Shown here: one piece after another, positions 6,300 through 13,559 of the stretch
Position numbering within the stretch: position 1 is the first letter of the stretch
Layout: each line of letters opens with the position of its first letter
From: an uncultured Pseudomonadota bacterium
Lineage (GTDB): Bacteria; Pseudomonadota; Alphaproteobacteria; CACZRW01
Assembly: GCA_902783675.1 (NCBI GenBank)
Contig: CACZRW010000032.1
Location: 1 to 16,626 of the forward strand
Direction of reading: 5' to 3'
DNA: 16,626 bases
Notes under the pieces: model-generated
Databases searched by the model: none
What the model was told of the DNA's origin: nothing
Seen by the model: the letters and a program-made list of their open reading frames with translations, nothing else
Program-made: the position numbers and the translations under genes

Positions 6300-8870
6300 T
6301 CACTTCCAAATAACATCATCAAACACATCACGGGAAATGCGCCCGGAGTCAACATAGGTGGTTTCCAAGTTCTTTACAAAGGTGTCTTCGCCCACATCCC
6401 AACCTTTGGCTTTCAAAGAGTTCGCGATGTCGGTAATTTTTTCTCGAGCGTCTTTGAAATCGTTAATCAAGGTATCGTCCCTATATCCTAATTCCACACC
6501 TTTAAGGATATTTCCTTGCTCGTCGGCGATATCTTTAAACTCTTTTTGGACTTCGGTTTTTGCGTCTTTGGCAGTGTCTTCGGTATCTTTGATGAGTTTC
6601 TTTTGTTCATCAAAATCCTCTTCCTGCATTACCATAAGATTCTGCATGTCTTTATCGCCGGCAGATAACATTATAGAGGCCCTGTCCATTTCATCATCGG
6701 AGGCGGTGCCCTCGCGAATTTTTTCGGCAAGGTCGGCTTTGTCTTTCAAGTCCTTAAACTCACCGGCATCAAGGTCTTTCAAATCGGTGTAGTTGGCTAC
6801 GGCTTTTTCCATCTTGTCTTTATCCTCCACCTTTCTATCAAGCATCAGCTGTTCTTTTTGCTCATTAGCGAGGGAGTTAAGTTTGGTTCGTCCGTAAACC
6901 ATTTCCAAGGCCTCGGCGCGCGCCGAAATCCTTTTTGCCTCAGCAAACTTCGTGTCATCTGCGGCAAGTTTTGCGGCTTCGGGATACGCCTTCTTGTGGT
7001 GTTTCACCCCTGCTTGAAGGTGTTTCGAAGTGGGATCTTTTGCAAGCTCGGCTTCAAGCTTCTTAATTTCTTCGGCGTATTTAATGTTGTCGCGCAATAC
7101 GCCCAATCCCGCCGTGCCGGCAAGTTTTGCGGCTTCAAAATCAATGGCGGTCATGCGGGCAGTGCTCTTCATTGCCGCGGCCGAGGGAGCAACGCCCAAA
7201 GCCTGCTGCAATTTGAAGTTAAAGTTGCGAGTAGCGGCGTGGAAACGGCTGCCGAAGTCGCTTCTTGCTATCCTTGCGCCGATATGGTGGCCGGCGGTAG
7301 TTACACCTAATTTTGCCACCGTAGACGCGCTCTTGGTGATGTAACTGGTGCACCTTGCCAGCGTCACGGAAAGCTTATCGCCGACGCTGGTGCCGACATC
7401 TACACCCGAGAACGCGGATGCTACATGATCAATAACATCCAGCAGCTTGAATGCCAGGAATAAGCTTATCAGACCGAAAAGGAAGTTAAGACTAAAGAAG
7501 TCCAAAAGATCCTTCATATCGTAAATGCGGTTTTCATTGAAAAGCTGCATCAGGCTGGTGTCGCCGCTGTCCGAAGTAAAGGCAACCAGCACCAACATAA
7601 GCACCAGCGACACGACTATGGCAAGCGTTATAAACATCATCATAACATGAACCAGCATGCCGAAGCCTTTCTTGGCGAATTCAACAGTGGCGGGAAATAC
7701 CCACGCGACAGCAAGCAAAGGCAAAAGGACGCACAGAATACTAAGCCTGAACAATGCGTCTATCAGCTTAAAGACATAGAAGATGGATATTATAATCGCC
7801 GTGACGAAGATAAACAGTCCGCTTATAAGCATTTTTAAGCTTAGATACTTGGACGGCAAAATCCAAACGGTGTTGGCTGTCCACGAATAGCATATCATCG
7901 CGTCCGCTAACGCCACGACATAGGCAATCTCGTAATGCAGGTTGTTCACCATACACATGAGCGAATAGTATATTTGATCGTTTAGCAACTTTTCGTTCTC
8001 GGGTATGGGATCACCGTCATATAACAGGCCGCCCATCTTCGGTTCTTCTTTCATCTTCTCGCAAGCAAGCGGCGTAAAGCGCACCGAGTCCCCTTCGGTG
8101 ATTTTGCAATTGCCGTCTTGGCTGCATTCAATGGGTTTGACGGTGCACCCCTTTTCCGAGTCGCATGAGGCAGTAGTCGTGGCCTCGGCCGTCCCATCTA
8201 CGACCTGCTCTTTAATCTCGGTAAAGCTCTGCAAAATAGCCGTGCTCAGGTCGGACGAAGCGACTATGATGGGAGACAATATCAAGTGAGCAAAGGTTGA
8301 GGCGGATACCACCAAAAGCACGCCGACAGCCATGCACTTAAGCAGCAAGCCGAACAACTTGGTTAAGTATTCGGCAGGATCTTGACCGTGTAATGCGCCG
8401 ATGTAGCGAATGGTAAACACGCCTATCCAAATCATCGCACAAATCATCATCAACACCGCGCACGAAGGCGCTATGCGGTAGTAAGTCTCGGTCGCCAAAG
8501 AATTAAGCGTGGTGAACACCGTATCAAAGAAAGTGCAAGACCAGCAGCCGCCAAGGTGGTTTTGATAAAATACCGCGGCCTGCGGACAAGTCCCGACCAG
8601 AATATCAACTATAGCGTTATATACGGCATCTGCCGCGCTTATTATGGTGTTGGCGGCGGAAGTGGCAAATTCCTTAGCATTTGAGGCAATATCCCTTATA
8701 GTTCGAATCTTGTTTTGAATATTGTTGCTTGCCTCGTTAACAAACCAGTTGGCAAAGTCATTGAAGGGACTTTGCGCGAACGCCGGCTTTGCAAAAAAAG
8801 GACAAAGGGTGAGCGCGGTGCAGATTAGTGCTCCGTAGTATTTGCTTAATATGTTCTTCAACCCTTGCAT
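6300..8870 (-). CDS. VirB6/TrbL-family protein, paralogue C, with about 325-residue charged C-terminal extension
   Basis: 856 residues, far longer than the roughly 300 of classical VirB6. Signal peptide 1-32 (ending KPAFA-Q). An amphipathic stretch 40-90 precedes Cys95-Pro, then CWSC at 109-112. Membrane segments lie near 136-158, 172-203, 345-368, 375-393, 405-431 and 460-478. The exported loop 204-300 has a Cys-rich patch (C236, C242, C249, C255, C270). C306 and C327 form Cys-x20-Cys. The family core is LIDALFRLS (D371) and LLPLLAVAWVFP. Residues about 531-856 are highly charged and helical (for example YAEEIKKLEAELAK) and should be cytoplasmic, as in the extended VirB6 proteins of Rickettsiales. 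Gap to paralogue B is 64 bp; paralogue D starts 5 bases after its stop. Its first 28 residues are nearly those of paralogue B. Confidence 0.88.
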   Translation of the reverse strand: MQGLKNILSKYYGALICTALTLCPFFAKPAFAQSPFNDFANWFVNEASNNIQNKIRTIRDIASNAKEFATSAANTIISAADAVYNAIVDILVGTCPQAAVFYQNHLGGCWSCTFFDTVFTTLNSLATETYYRIAPSCAVLMMICAMIWIGVFTIRYIGALHGQDPAEYLTKLFGLLLKCMAVGVLLVVSASTFAHLILSPIIVASSDLSTAILQSFTEIKEQVVDGTAEATTTASCDSEKGCTVKPIECSQDGNCKITEGDSVRFTPLACEKMKEEPKMGGLLYDGDPIPENEKLLNDQIYYSLMCMVNNLHYEIAYVVALADAMICYSWTANTVWILPSKYLSLKMLISGLFIFVTAIIISIFYVFKLIDALFRLSILCVLLPLLAVAWVFPATVEFAKKGFGMLVHVMMMFITLAIVVSLVLMLVLVAFTSDSGDTSLMQLFNENRIYDMKDLLDFFSLNFLFGLISLFLAFKLLDVIDHVASAFSGVDVGTSVGDKLSVTLARCTSYITKSASTVAKLGVTTAGHHIGARIARSDFGSRFHAATRNFNFKLQQALGVAPSAAAMKSTARMTAIDFEAAKLAGTAGLGVLRDNIKYAEEIKKLEAELAKDPTSKHLQAGVKHHKKAYPEAAKLAADDTKFAEAKRISARAEALEMVYGRTKLNSLANEQKEQLMLDRKVEDKDKMEKAVANYTDLKDLDAGEFKDLKDKADLAEKIREGTASDDEMDRASIMLSAGDKDMQNLMVMQEEDFDEQKKLIKDTEDTAKDAKTEVQKEFKDIADEQGNILKGVELGYRDDTLINDFKDAREKITDIANSLKAKGWDVGEDTFVKNLETTYVDSGRISRDVFDDVIWK

Positions 8871-8934
8871 AATGTCCTTTTACCCTTTTTCTTTCCTTTT
8901 GTCCTTTATTCCAATATTCCGATGTTATCCCGCC
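8871..8934 (-). repeat. Shine-Dalgarno-like repeat array between VirB6-like B and C
   Basis: On the minus strand the junction contains GGGATA, CGGAATA, TGGAATA, AAGGACA, AAGGAA, AAGGGTA and AAGGACA in 64 bases, the last one ending at CATTATG, the start of paralogue C. Spacing between cores is about 7-10 bases. No ORF is seen. Confidence 0.6.
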
Positions 8935-10563
8935 TCATTTAGTCCAACCCGAGTTCTTTAAGAATGAATGAGCTTTCATTGCGCCCGTCTTGGCAATGGT
9001 GGCAGAGCTTTTTATGGTGTTAGTGGTAATTGTTGATATCATCACGCCAACCCTGTCGGCTGCGTTGTTACCAAACTCAACTTCCGTCAATTCACTGGCG
9101 GTCGTGTTTACCGTGTCAATAATCTTAATCGCGATGATGAAGCACGATAAGGCAAGAAGGAAGCCCCAACTCGGGAAGGCAATAGCCTCGTCGATACCCT
9201 TTATATTGTTTTCAAGGAACATTTGCCTGATGTTCTCGGCTCCGTCGCCTTGGAAAGCCAGCAAAATCAGGATAATTGCCAGCGCCATGACTATGGCAAG
9301 GACAATATAAATCATGATGATGTTGAGCAACATGTTAAAGCCCTTTTTGGTGTATTCCACCGTTTGCGGGAAGACCCATGCGACTATCAAAAGCGGCATG
9401 ATTGATACAACAACGCCAAGACGCATGGTAGCGTCAATTATCTTGAATGCAAAGAAAAGCAGCAGGAAGAAGCCGGCCATCCATATTATCAATCCCGCAA
9501 GAAGCAAACCGATGCTCGGCAGCTTTATTCCCAAAAAGACATTAGCATTCCAAGCGTTGCAAATCATCGTAGAACCAAGTGCCAGAGGGAAGGCGAGTTC
9601 CTTATAAAGGCCTTCAACCATACATTCCAGCGCCGCACGCGTTTGCGTGTTAAGCACTTTGCCCTCGGCGTTCGCTTCTTCCTCGGTAATTTCGGGAATG
9701 TCGCAGTAGATAAGGTTGTTAAGCTTATCGGTGGTTTTTTGTTCCTGCATGGTTTCAAGCGACTTTTCATAATTGGCGGTTTCAATCGCTTTAAGCGTCC
9801 GTGTTCCGACTACCATCGGCAAAGCCAAAGGATTGCCGGGTTGAACAAGCGAGGCAGCAGTGGTTAAATCTATGCCGAAGGCCTCGTTTTGGCGCTTTTC
9901 TCGCTCCTCAAACTTTTCATCTTTGCTTGACGAGTCAAGCTGTTCCATAGTGGCGTTGAAGCTCGCGACCCCCGAGTAGCTTGACAGAACAATCTGGGTA
10001 AAGCCCCCACCGAACTCAACAAGCGGGGAAATTATCCAATAGCTCATCACGCTTACGGGTTGAAGCAAAAGCGCCGTGGCAAACATCACGCGGAAGAATA
10101 CTTGACCGTTTTGGTTCCAAAAGTCCATGGGATCGGGCGGCTGGAAGTTTATGAAAACCTTGCCTATGCGGAAAGCAATCCAAAACGCCAAAATCATCGC
10201 CATTAAAGTGATGGAAGGATCGCGAATGTATTCGTAAACCGCACTGCTTAGCAGGTTTATCGCATCAAATATTTTATAAAAGAGCGTGCAAATCCAGCAC
10301 GAGCTAAGGTGATCCTCAAGCACCGCCATACCGGAAGGACAAACGCCGAGCGCAAAGTTGACCAGGTCTTGCGAAGATTTTTCAACCCCTCTGCCAAAGT
10401 CTTGAAGCGTGCAATATGCCTTCATAAAAAGATCTTCGCTGTGGAGACATTCTTCGGAGCTGTCCGCAGCGACTTGCGCCTTTGCAAAGAACGGGCAAAG
10501 GGTAAGCGCGGCGCAGATTAACGCCCCGTAGTATTTGCCTAATATGTCTTTTACTCTTTGCAT
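8935..10563 (-). CDS. VirB6/TrbL-family inner-membrane protein, paralogue B
   Basis: 542 residues. Signal peptide 1-29 (YYGALICAALTLCPFFAKA). Cys75-Pro and CWIC at 89-92 give Cys-x13-Cys-x2-Cys, the same spacing as paralogues A, C and E. Membrane segments lie near 118-139, 156-180, 350-376, 382-399, 410-437 and 456-475. The exported loop 181-310 is hydrophilic, with a charged stretch (SSSKDEKFEEREKRQNE). Cys287, Cys314 and Cys335 complete the cysteine set. The family core is IIDATMRLG (D377) with IMPLLIVAWVFP. The C-terminus is short, ending in an amphipathic helix (TNTIKSSATIAKTGAMKAHS) shared with paralogues A and C. Start ATG is preceded by AAAGGACGAAAGACATT. It follows paralogue A by 61 bp. 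A channel component of a T4SS-like complex is the likely role. Confidence 0.88.
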   Translation of the reverse strand: MQRVKDILGKYYGALICAALTLCPFFAKAQVAADSSEECLHSEDLFMKAYCTLQDFGRGVEKSSQDLVNFALGVCPSGMAVLEDHLSSCWICTLFYKIFDAINLLSSAVYEYIRDPSITLMAMILAFWIAFRIGKVFINFQPPDPMDFWNQNGQVFFRVMFATALLLQPVSVMSYWIISPLVEFGGGFTQIVLSSYSGVASFNATMEQLDSSSKDEKFEEREKRQNEAFGIDLTTAASLVQPGNPLALPMVVGTRTLKAIETANYEKSLETMQEQKTTDKLNNLIYCDIPEITEEEANAEGKVLNTQTRAALECMVEGLYKELAFPLALGSTMICNAWNANVFLGIKLPSIGLLLAGLIIWMAGFFLLLFFAFKIIDATMRLGVVVSIMPLLIVAWVFPQTVEYTKKGFNMLLNIIMIYIVLAIVMALAIILILLAFQGDGAENIRQMFLENNIKGIDEAIAFPSWGFLLALSCFIIAIKIIDTVNTTASELTEVEFGNNAADRVGVMISTITTNTIKSSATIAKTGAMKAHSFLKNSGWTK

Positions 10564-10624
10564 AATGTCTTTCGTCCTTTGTCCTTTTTTCTTTTGTCTT
10601 TTGTCCTTTTATAATCTCATTCTT
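10564..10624 (-). repeat. Shine-Dalgarno-like repeat array between VirB6-like A and B
   Basis: On the minus strand the 61-bp junction runs as AAGGACA, AAGACA, AAGAAA, AAGGACA, AAGGACG and AAGACA directly before TTATG, with a period of about 7-9 bases. It is the clearest of the four arrays. The final GACATTATGCA is identical to the same place before paralogue C. Confidence 0.7.
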
Positions 10625-12484
10625 TTACTTCTTATTCATCAGTTTAACGGCGCCCGTCTTTGCTGCCGTCGCTCCGGTCTTTGCCAGATTAATCGTGCCG
10701 GTGCTGGCAAGTTGACCCATGGCGTTGCCAACCACATCACCAAAGCCCGTAGAGCCTACCAGCGAGTCGCTTACGCCAGAGAACTCTGCCGCTATCGAGT
10801 CGGTGGTATTTATAATTAAAATCGCAAAGATAAAGCACGCTATCGCTGCCAAGAATGACCACCCCGACAGATTAAGCTGATTGTGTATCATATCAATGCG
10901 GTTAAGGTAGAACAGCGTCCTTATATCATAGGTCTCCTCGGGCAAAACATCGGTATATCCTACTTGGAAGGCTTGCATTACCAAAAGCATGGCCAGCGCC
11001 AAAATTATGCCCAGTATCAGAAATACGACAACCGCATGGACCAGCACCTTGACGGCGTTCTTCGCAAAAATGGCGGTTGAGGGGAAGATAAAGGCGACCA
11101 GCAACATCGGCATAACGGTGCATAAAACACCCAGTCTTAAGCATGCGTCCACCAGCTTGAAAGTAAATGCCAGCGACAGCAGGAAGCAGCACACCCAAAT
11201 CAGCGCGCCGGCAAGCATCATGGGAATGTCGGGCAGAGCATACGAGCCGAACAAGGGAACTTTTAACACAAAAGCGGTTTTGCCATAGCACACCAGCGCC
11301 GAACCCAAAGCATTGCCAAAGCCCATTTCCTGGTGCAGGCTTTCCACCATACACATAAAGGCGGCTTTGGATTCGGGAGTGAGCGCGCCGTTAATGGCGG
11401 CTTTGTTACCCGCAGCCTCGGCTCGGGAGATTATTTCCTCGGCTCTTTGACCTAACTGCCGGGTGCAATCGTTAAAATATGCGCTCGGATTTGAGTTACT
11501 GCCAAGCGTGCTTAGAGTTAAAAGACGTTCTATCTCGGCAATGCGCTCGGCGTTTTGTTCGTTCTTGCCCGGTAAAACACCGTCCCTTACCGACTTACAA
11601 TATGATGCCAGCGCAACAGAGGCGGGAGCCACGGCGGCGGTAGAAGCGGGATTAAGCGCCAAAGGCGCGGCAAGCGCGGTAGGACCGGGAAGAATGCCCG
11701 AGCAATCGAATCCTTTTAATTGCTTTAATTCAAGATGAAGCGCTTCTATATCCTCGCGCGTTAAAGGTTCGGGCATTTCCACAGGCTCGCCTTCGTCGTT
11801 ATAAATGGTGTGAGCCGCACCGAAACCCGCAATCTTTATCAGGTTCTCCTCGCCCTGCTCTTTAGTAAAGCCCTCGTTCGCGGCGGCAAAGCTTTGGGTG
11901 ACAAGGCTGGTAAACTCGGCAGCCCCGCTGACAACGGGCGAGATTATCCACCTACCCACGAATTCACCTATCATCGTGGAGCTTAAAATCACGGTTACGA
12001 AAATGAGCTTGAAAAGAACATGACCGACCTTGGTCCAAAACTCCTCGGGAGATTGCGGCATTATAGAGCCGACATGGCCGATAAGCCTGTAGCCCAGCCA
12101 GATGATGAAAAGCACGAAGGCAAGCCAGAAAAACTCCATGCGCGAAGCTTCCCATACGGCAAAGGACAGTTCGTTAACGGCGTCCAGCACCTTATCTATT
12201 AAAAAGCATGACCAGCAATTGCTAAGGTAGCTTACCAAAAGCTCGGAGCTTGTGGGGCAGTCGCGGCCCAAGACATAGTTTATGTCCGAAGCTTGCTCGG
12301 ATACGGGCTTTATTTCCGTTTCACTTGCAAGGCTTTCGTTAACATCGAGCACTTGACTTTTTATGGGAGATAAAATCGTAGCGCTGGTAGAGGTGGAAGA
12401 GTCCGCCGCCAAGGTCGTCTGACAAGGTAAAAATACCAGCGCTGCCAACAAAAATACTGCGGCTATTTTGGCAAAACGGCTCAT
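10625..12484 (-). CDS. VirB6/TrbL-family inner-membrane protein, paralogue A, first gene of the operon
   Basis: 619 residues. Start ATG 12484 is supported by GGGAGA about ten bases upstream. Signal peptide 1-27 (AAVFLLAALVFLPCQTTLAA). A Ser/Thr/Glu-rich exported stretch 28-70 is followed by Cys76-Pro and CWSC at 90-93. Membrane segments lie near 117-138, 155-172, 421-445, 450-468, 480-505 and 532-550. The exported loop, about 180-375, is the longest of the five and holds Pro/Ala-rich sequence plus C261, C296 and C340. Cys378 and Cys399 form Cys-x20-Cys. The family core is LVDACLRLG (D446) and VMPMLLVAFIFP. The tail is short and ends NLAKTGATAAKTGAVKLMNKK-like, with no long extension. It is the first gene after the divergent spacer, so promoter control of the block probably acts here. 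Confidence 0.88.
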   Translation of the reverse strand: MSRFAKIAAVFLLAALVFLPCQTTLAADSSTSTSATILSPIKSQVLDVNESLASETEIKPVSEQASDINYVLGRDCPTSSELLVSYLSNCWSCFLIDKVLDAVNELSFAVWEASRMEFFWLAFVLFIIWLGYRLIGHVGSIMPQSPEEFWTKVGHVLFKLIFVTVILSSTMIGEFVGRWIISPVVSGAAEFTSLVTQSFAAANEGFTKEQGEENLIKIAGFGAAHTIYNDEGEPVEMPEPLTREDIEALHLELKQLKGFDCSGILPGPTALAAPLALNPASTAAVAPASVALASYCKSVRDGVLPGKNEQNAERIAEIERLLTLSTLGSNSNPSAYFNDCTRQLGQRAEEIISRAEAAGNKAAINGALTPESKAAFMCMVESLHQEMGFGNALGSALVCYGKTAFVLKVPLFGSYALPDIPMMLAGALIWVCCFLLSLAFTFKLVDACLRLGVLCTVMPMLLVAFIFPSTAIFAKNAVKVLVHAVVVFLILGIILALAMLLVMQAFQVGYTDVLPEETYDIRTLFYLNRIDMIHNQLNLSGWSFLAAIACFIFAILIINTTDSIAAEFSGVSDSLVGSTGFGDVVGNAMGQLASTGTINLAKTGATAAKTGAVKLMNKK

Positions 12485-12529
12485 ATTTTTTAGTTCTCCC
12501 AGACGCTACTTAATCAAAGCTTAAATGAT

Positions 12530-12538
12530 ACTATAACA
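12530..12538 (-). promoter_or_regulatory. Extended -10 promoter element for the VirB6-like operon
   Basis: The minus strand reads TGTTATAGT (plus 12530-12538), an extended -10 of TGn plus TATAGT, about 45 bases before the start at 12484. The -35 region is poor (TACTTT-like), which extended -10 promoters tolerate. Confidence 0.45.
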
Positions 12539-12588
12539 CAAAAGGTAAAGAAAAAGTATTACAGTTTTTTGATTTTTTCGCTTTTTCG

Positions 12589-12635
12589 AGATTATTTTAG
12601 TGATAATCTTAAAAAAGTTATATTATTCTTAAGAA
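12589..12635. promoter_or_regulatory. Two palindromes in the divergent spacer, candidate operators
   Basis: AGATTAT (12589-12595) and ATAATCT (12603-12609) are inverse copies separated by 7 bases. TTCTTAAGAA (12626-12635) is a perfect 10-bp palindrome that ends just before the plus-strand extended -10. Both lie between the two outward promoters, where an operator could control both directions. The 12485-12688 spacer is AT rich and has no ORF of note. Confidence 0.4.
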
Positions 12636-12637
12636 AG

Positions 12638-12646
12638 TGATACTAT
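12638..12646 (+). promoter_or_regulatory. Extended -10 promoter element for the 249-residue gene
   Basis: TGATACTAT fits an extended -10 (TGn plus TACTAT) about 43 bases before the start at 12689. A perfect TATAAT at 12657-12662 is an alternative -10 but would leave a very short leader. The ribosome binding site is probably GGAGA near 12674. Confidence 0.4.
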
Positions 12647-12688
12647 GCTGTGTCTTTATAATGACAGAAAATCGGAGATAAAATAATC

Positions 12689-13438
12689 ATGGAACAAGGA
12701 GCCGTAGCACCTGATATAACAAACGAAGCCGCAAGCGCCGCTTTACCCGAAGGCGCAGATCAGATGGTGGCGACTTTATCGCAAAACATCACGGAGTTTT
12801 ACGGCATTTTCATGCAGAACCTGCGCAAGGTGGTATCAAGGGAAGGTTTGACCTTGCCCGATACGATTCCTGCGCCCGAAGAGCTTAACGGCATCAACAT
12901 TGACCATAGCGCCGAAGATTGCGAGCGGGTTATGAACGCTTTCGGCAAAATGGCCGAATTCGCCAAGCAAAACGGCCTCACAAATCGCATTCCCCCAAAA
13001 GAGGCAAACGATTTCGTGCGCGAGCATGCCAATGATGATTCTTTGGAAGGCGCAATGTTAAGGAAAGTTGCCGAGCTTAAAGCCTCTATAGATTTGGGTA
13101 TAGGTTTAAGATTGCGCCTGCTCGGCTTTTTTGATTTTAAAGAGAAAAAAGAAGAAATCCTTAACCCGCACTACGAAAAAGACGAAATTATCGAAAAGGC
13201 GGGAAGCGCCATCGAAAAGGCCGGCTTCCCCGTCGACGGACGCAAGCTTATTCGCAATTACTTAAAGGCAGCGGAAACCAACGCAAAGGAAGCTTTTGAA
13301 ACTTTAATTACCGTGCCGGCAACCTTTGCGCCCATTATGACAGATGCCGTGAAGAAGGGCTCTTTCCATGTCAATCCCGAGGAGGGAAGAAGAATCAACA
13401 GAGAATTAGCCTCTTTTCTTAAGAAATTAGAGATATGA
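12689..13438 (+). CDS. Hypothetical helical cytoplasmic protein
   Basis: 249 residues; I do not recognise the family. GGAGA about ten bases upstream supports ATG 12689. There is no signal peptide and no membrane helix. The N-terminus is Ala/Glu rich (DITNEAASAALPEGADQ), followed by mostly helical sequence. Residues about 133-158 are distinctive (DLGIGLRLRLLGFFDFKEKKEE). A second helical half includes EIIEKAGSAIEKAGFPVDGRK, and the end is basic (RRINRELASFLKKLEI). One cysteine is seen, in EDCERVM. It is transcribed away from the VirB6-like operon across a shared spacer and is followed by another unknown gene in the same direction after 121 bp. The context suggests an accessory factor, chaperone or substrate of the secretion-like system, but this is inference only. 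Confidence 0.8.
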   Translation: MEQGAVAPDITNEAASAALPEGADQMVATLSQNITEFYGIFMQNLRKVVSREGLTLPDTIPAPEELNGINIDHSAEDCERVMNAFGKMAEFAKQNGLTNRIPPKEANDFVREHANDDSLEGAMLRKVAELKASIDLGIGLRLRLLGFFDFKEKKEEILNPHYEKDEIIEKAGSAIEKAGFPVDGRKLIRNYLKAAETNAKEAFETLITVPATFAPIMTDAVKKGSFHVNPEEGRRINRELASFLKKLEI

Positions 13439-13492
13439 TTATTTATTTAGTGCAAAAAATAAACAAAAAGAGTGGATTTTTTGAAAACAGTG

Positions 13493-13513
13493 TGATATAG
13501 TATGCGATATAGT
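13493..13513 (+). promoter_or_regulatory. Tandem -10 elements before the 495-residue gene
   Basis: TGATATAGT (13493-13501) is an extended -10 like those of the neighbouring promoters, and a second TATAGT follows at 13508-13513. GATATAGT is thus present twice within 20 bases. TTGAAA at 13481-13486 is a -35-like hexamer but its spacing (9 or 21 bases) fits neither. The leader has a T-rich tract and then AGGAG eight bases before the start at 13560. No terminator stands out in 13439-13490. Confidence 0.4.
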
Positions 13514-13559
13514 GGTTGTAACAGTTTAACTTTTTTCTTTTTTAGTTAGGAGTTTTTAA

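Noticed and set aside
6295..6309. TTG start for paralogue D giving 422 residues
   Set aside because: ATG 6294 has GGAAG at ideal spacing and avoids overlap with paralogue C; the five extra residues only lengthen the signal peptide head.
4976..10624. Junction repeats as a CRISPR array or IS ends
   Set aside because: Units are 6-9 bases, degenerate and without spacers; no cas gene, transposase or terminal inverted repeats are seen.
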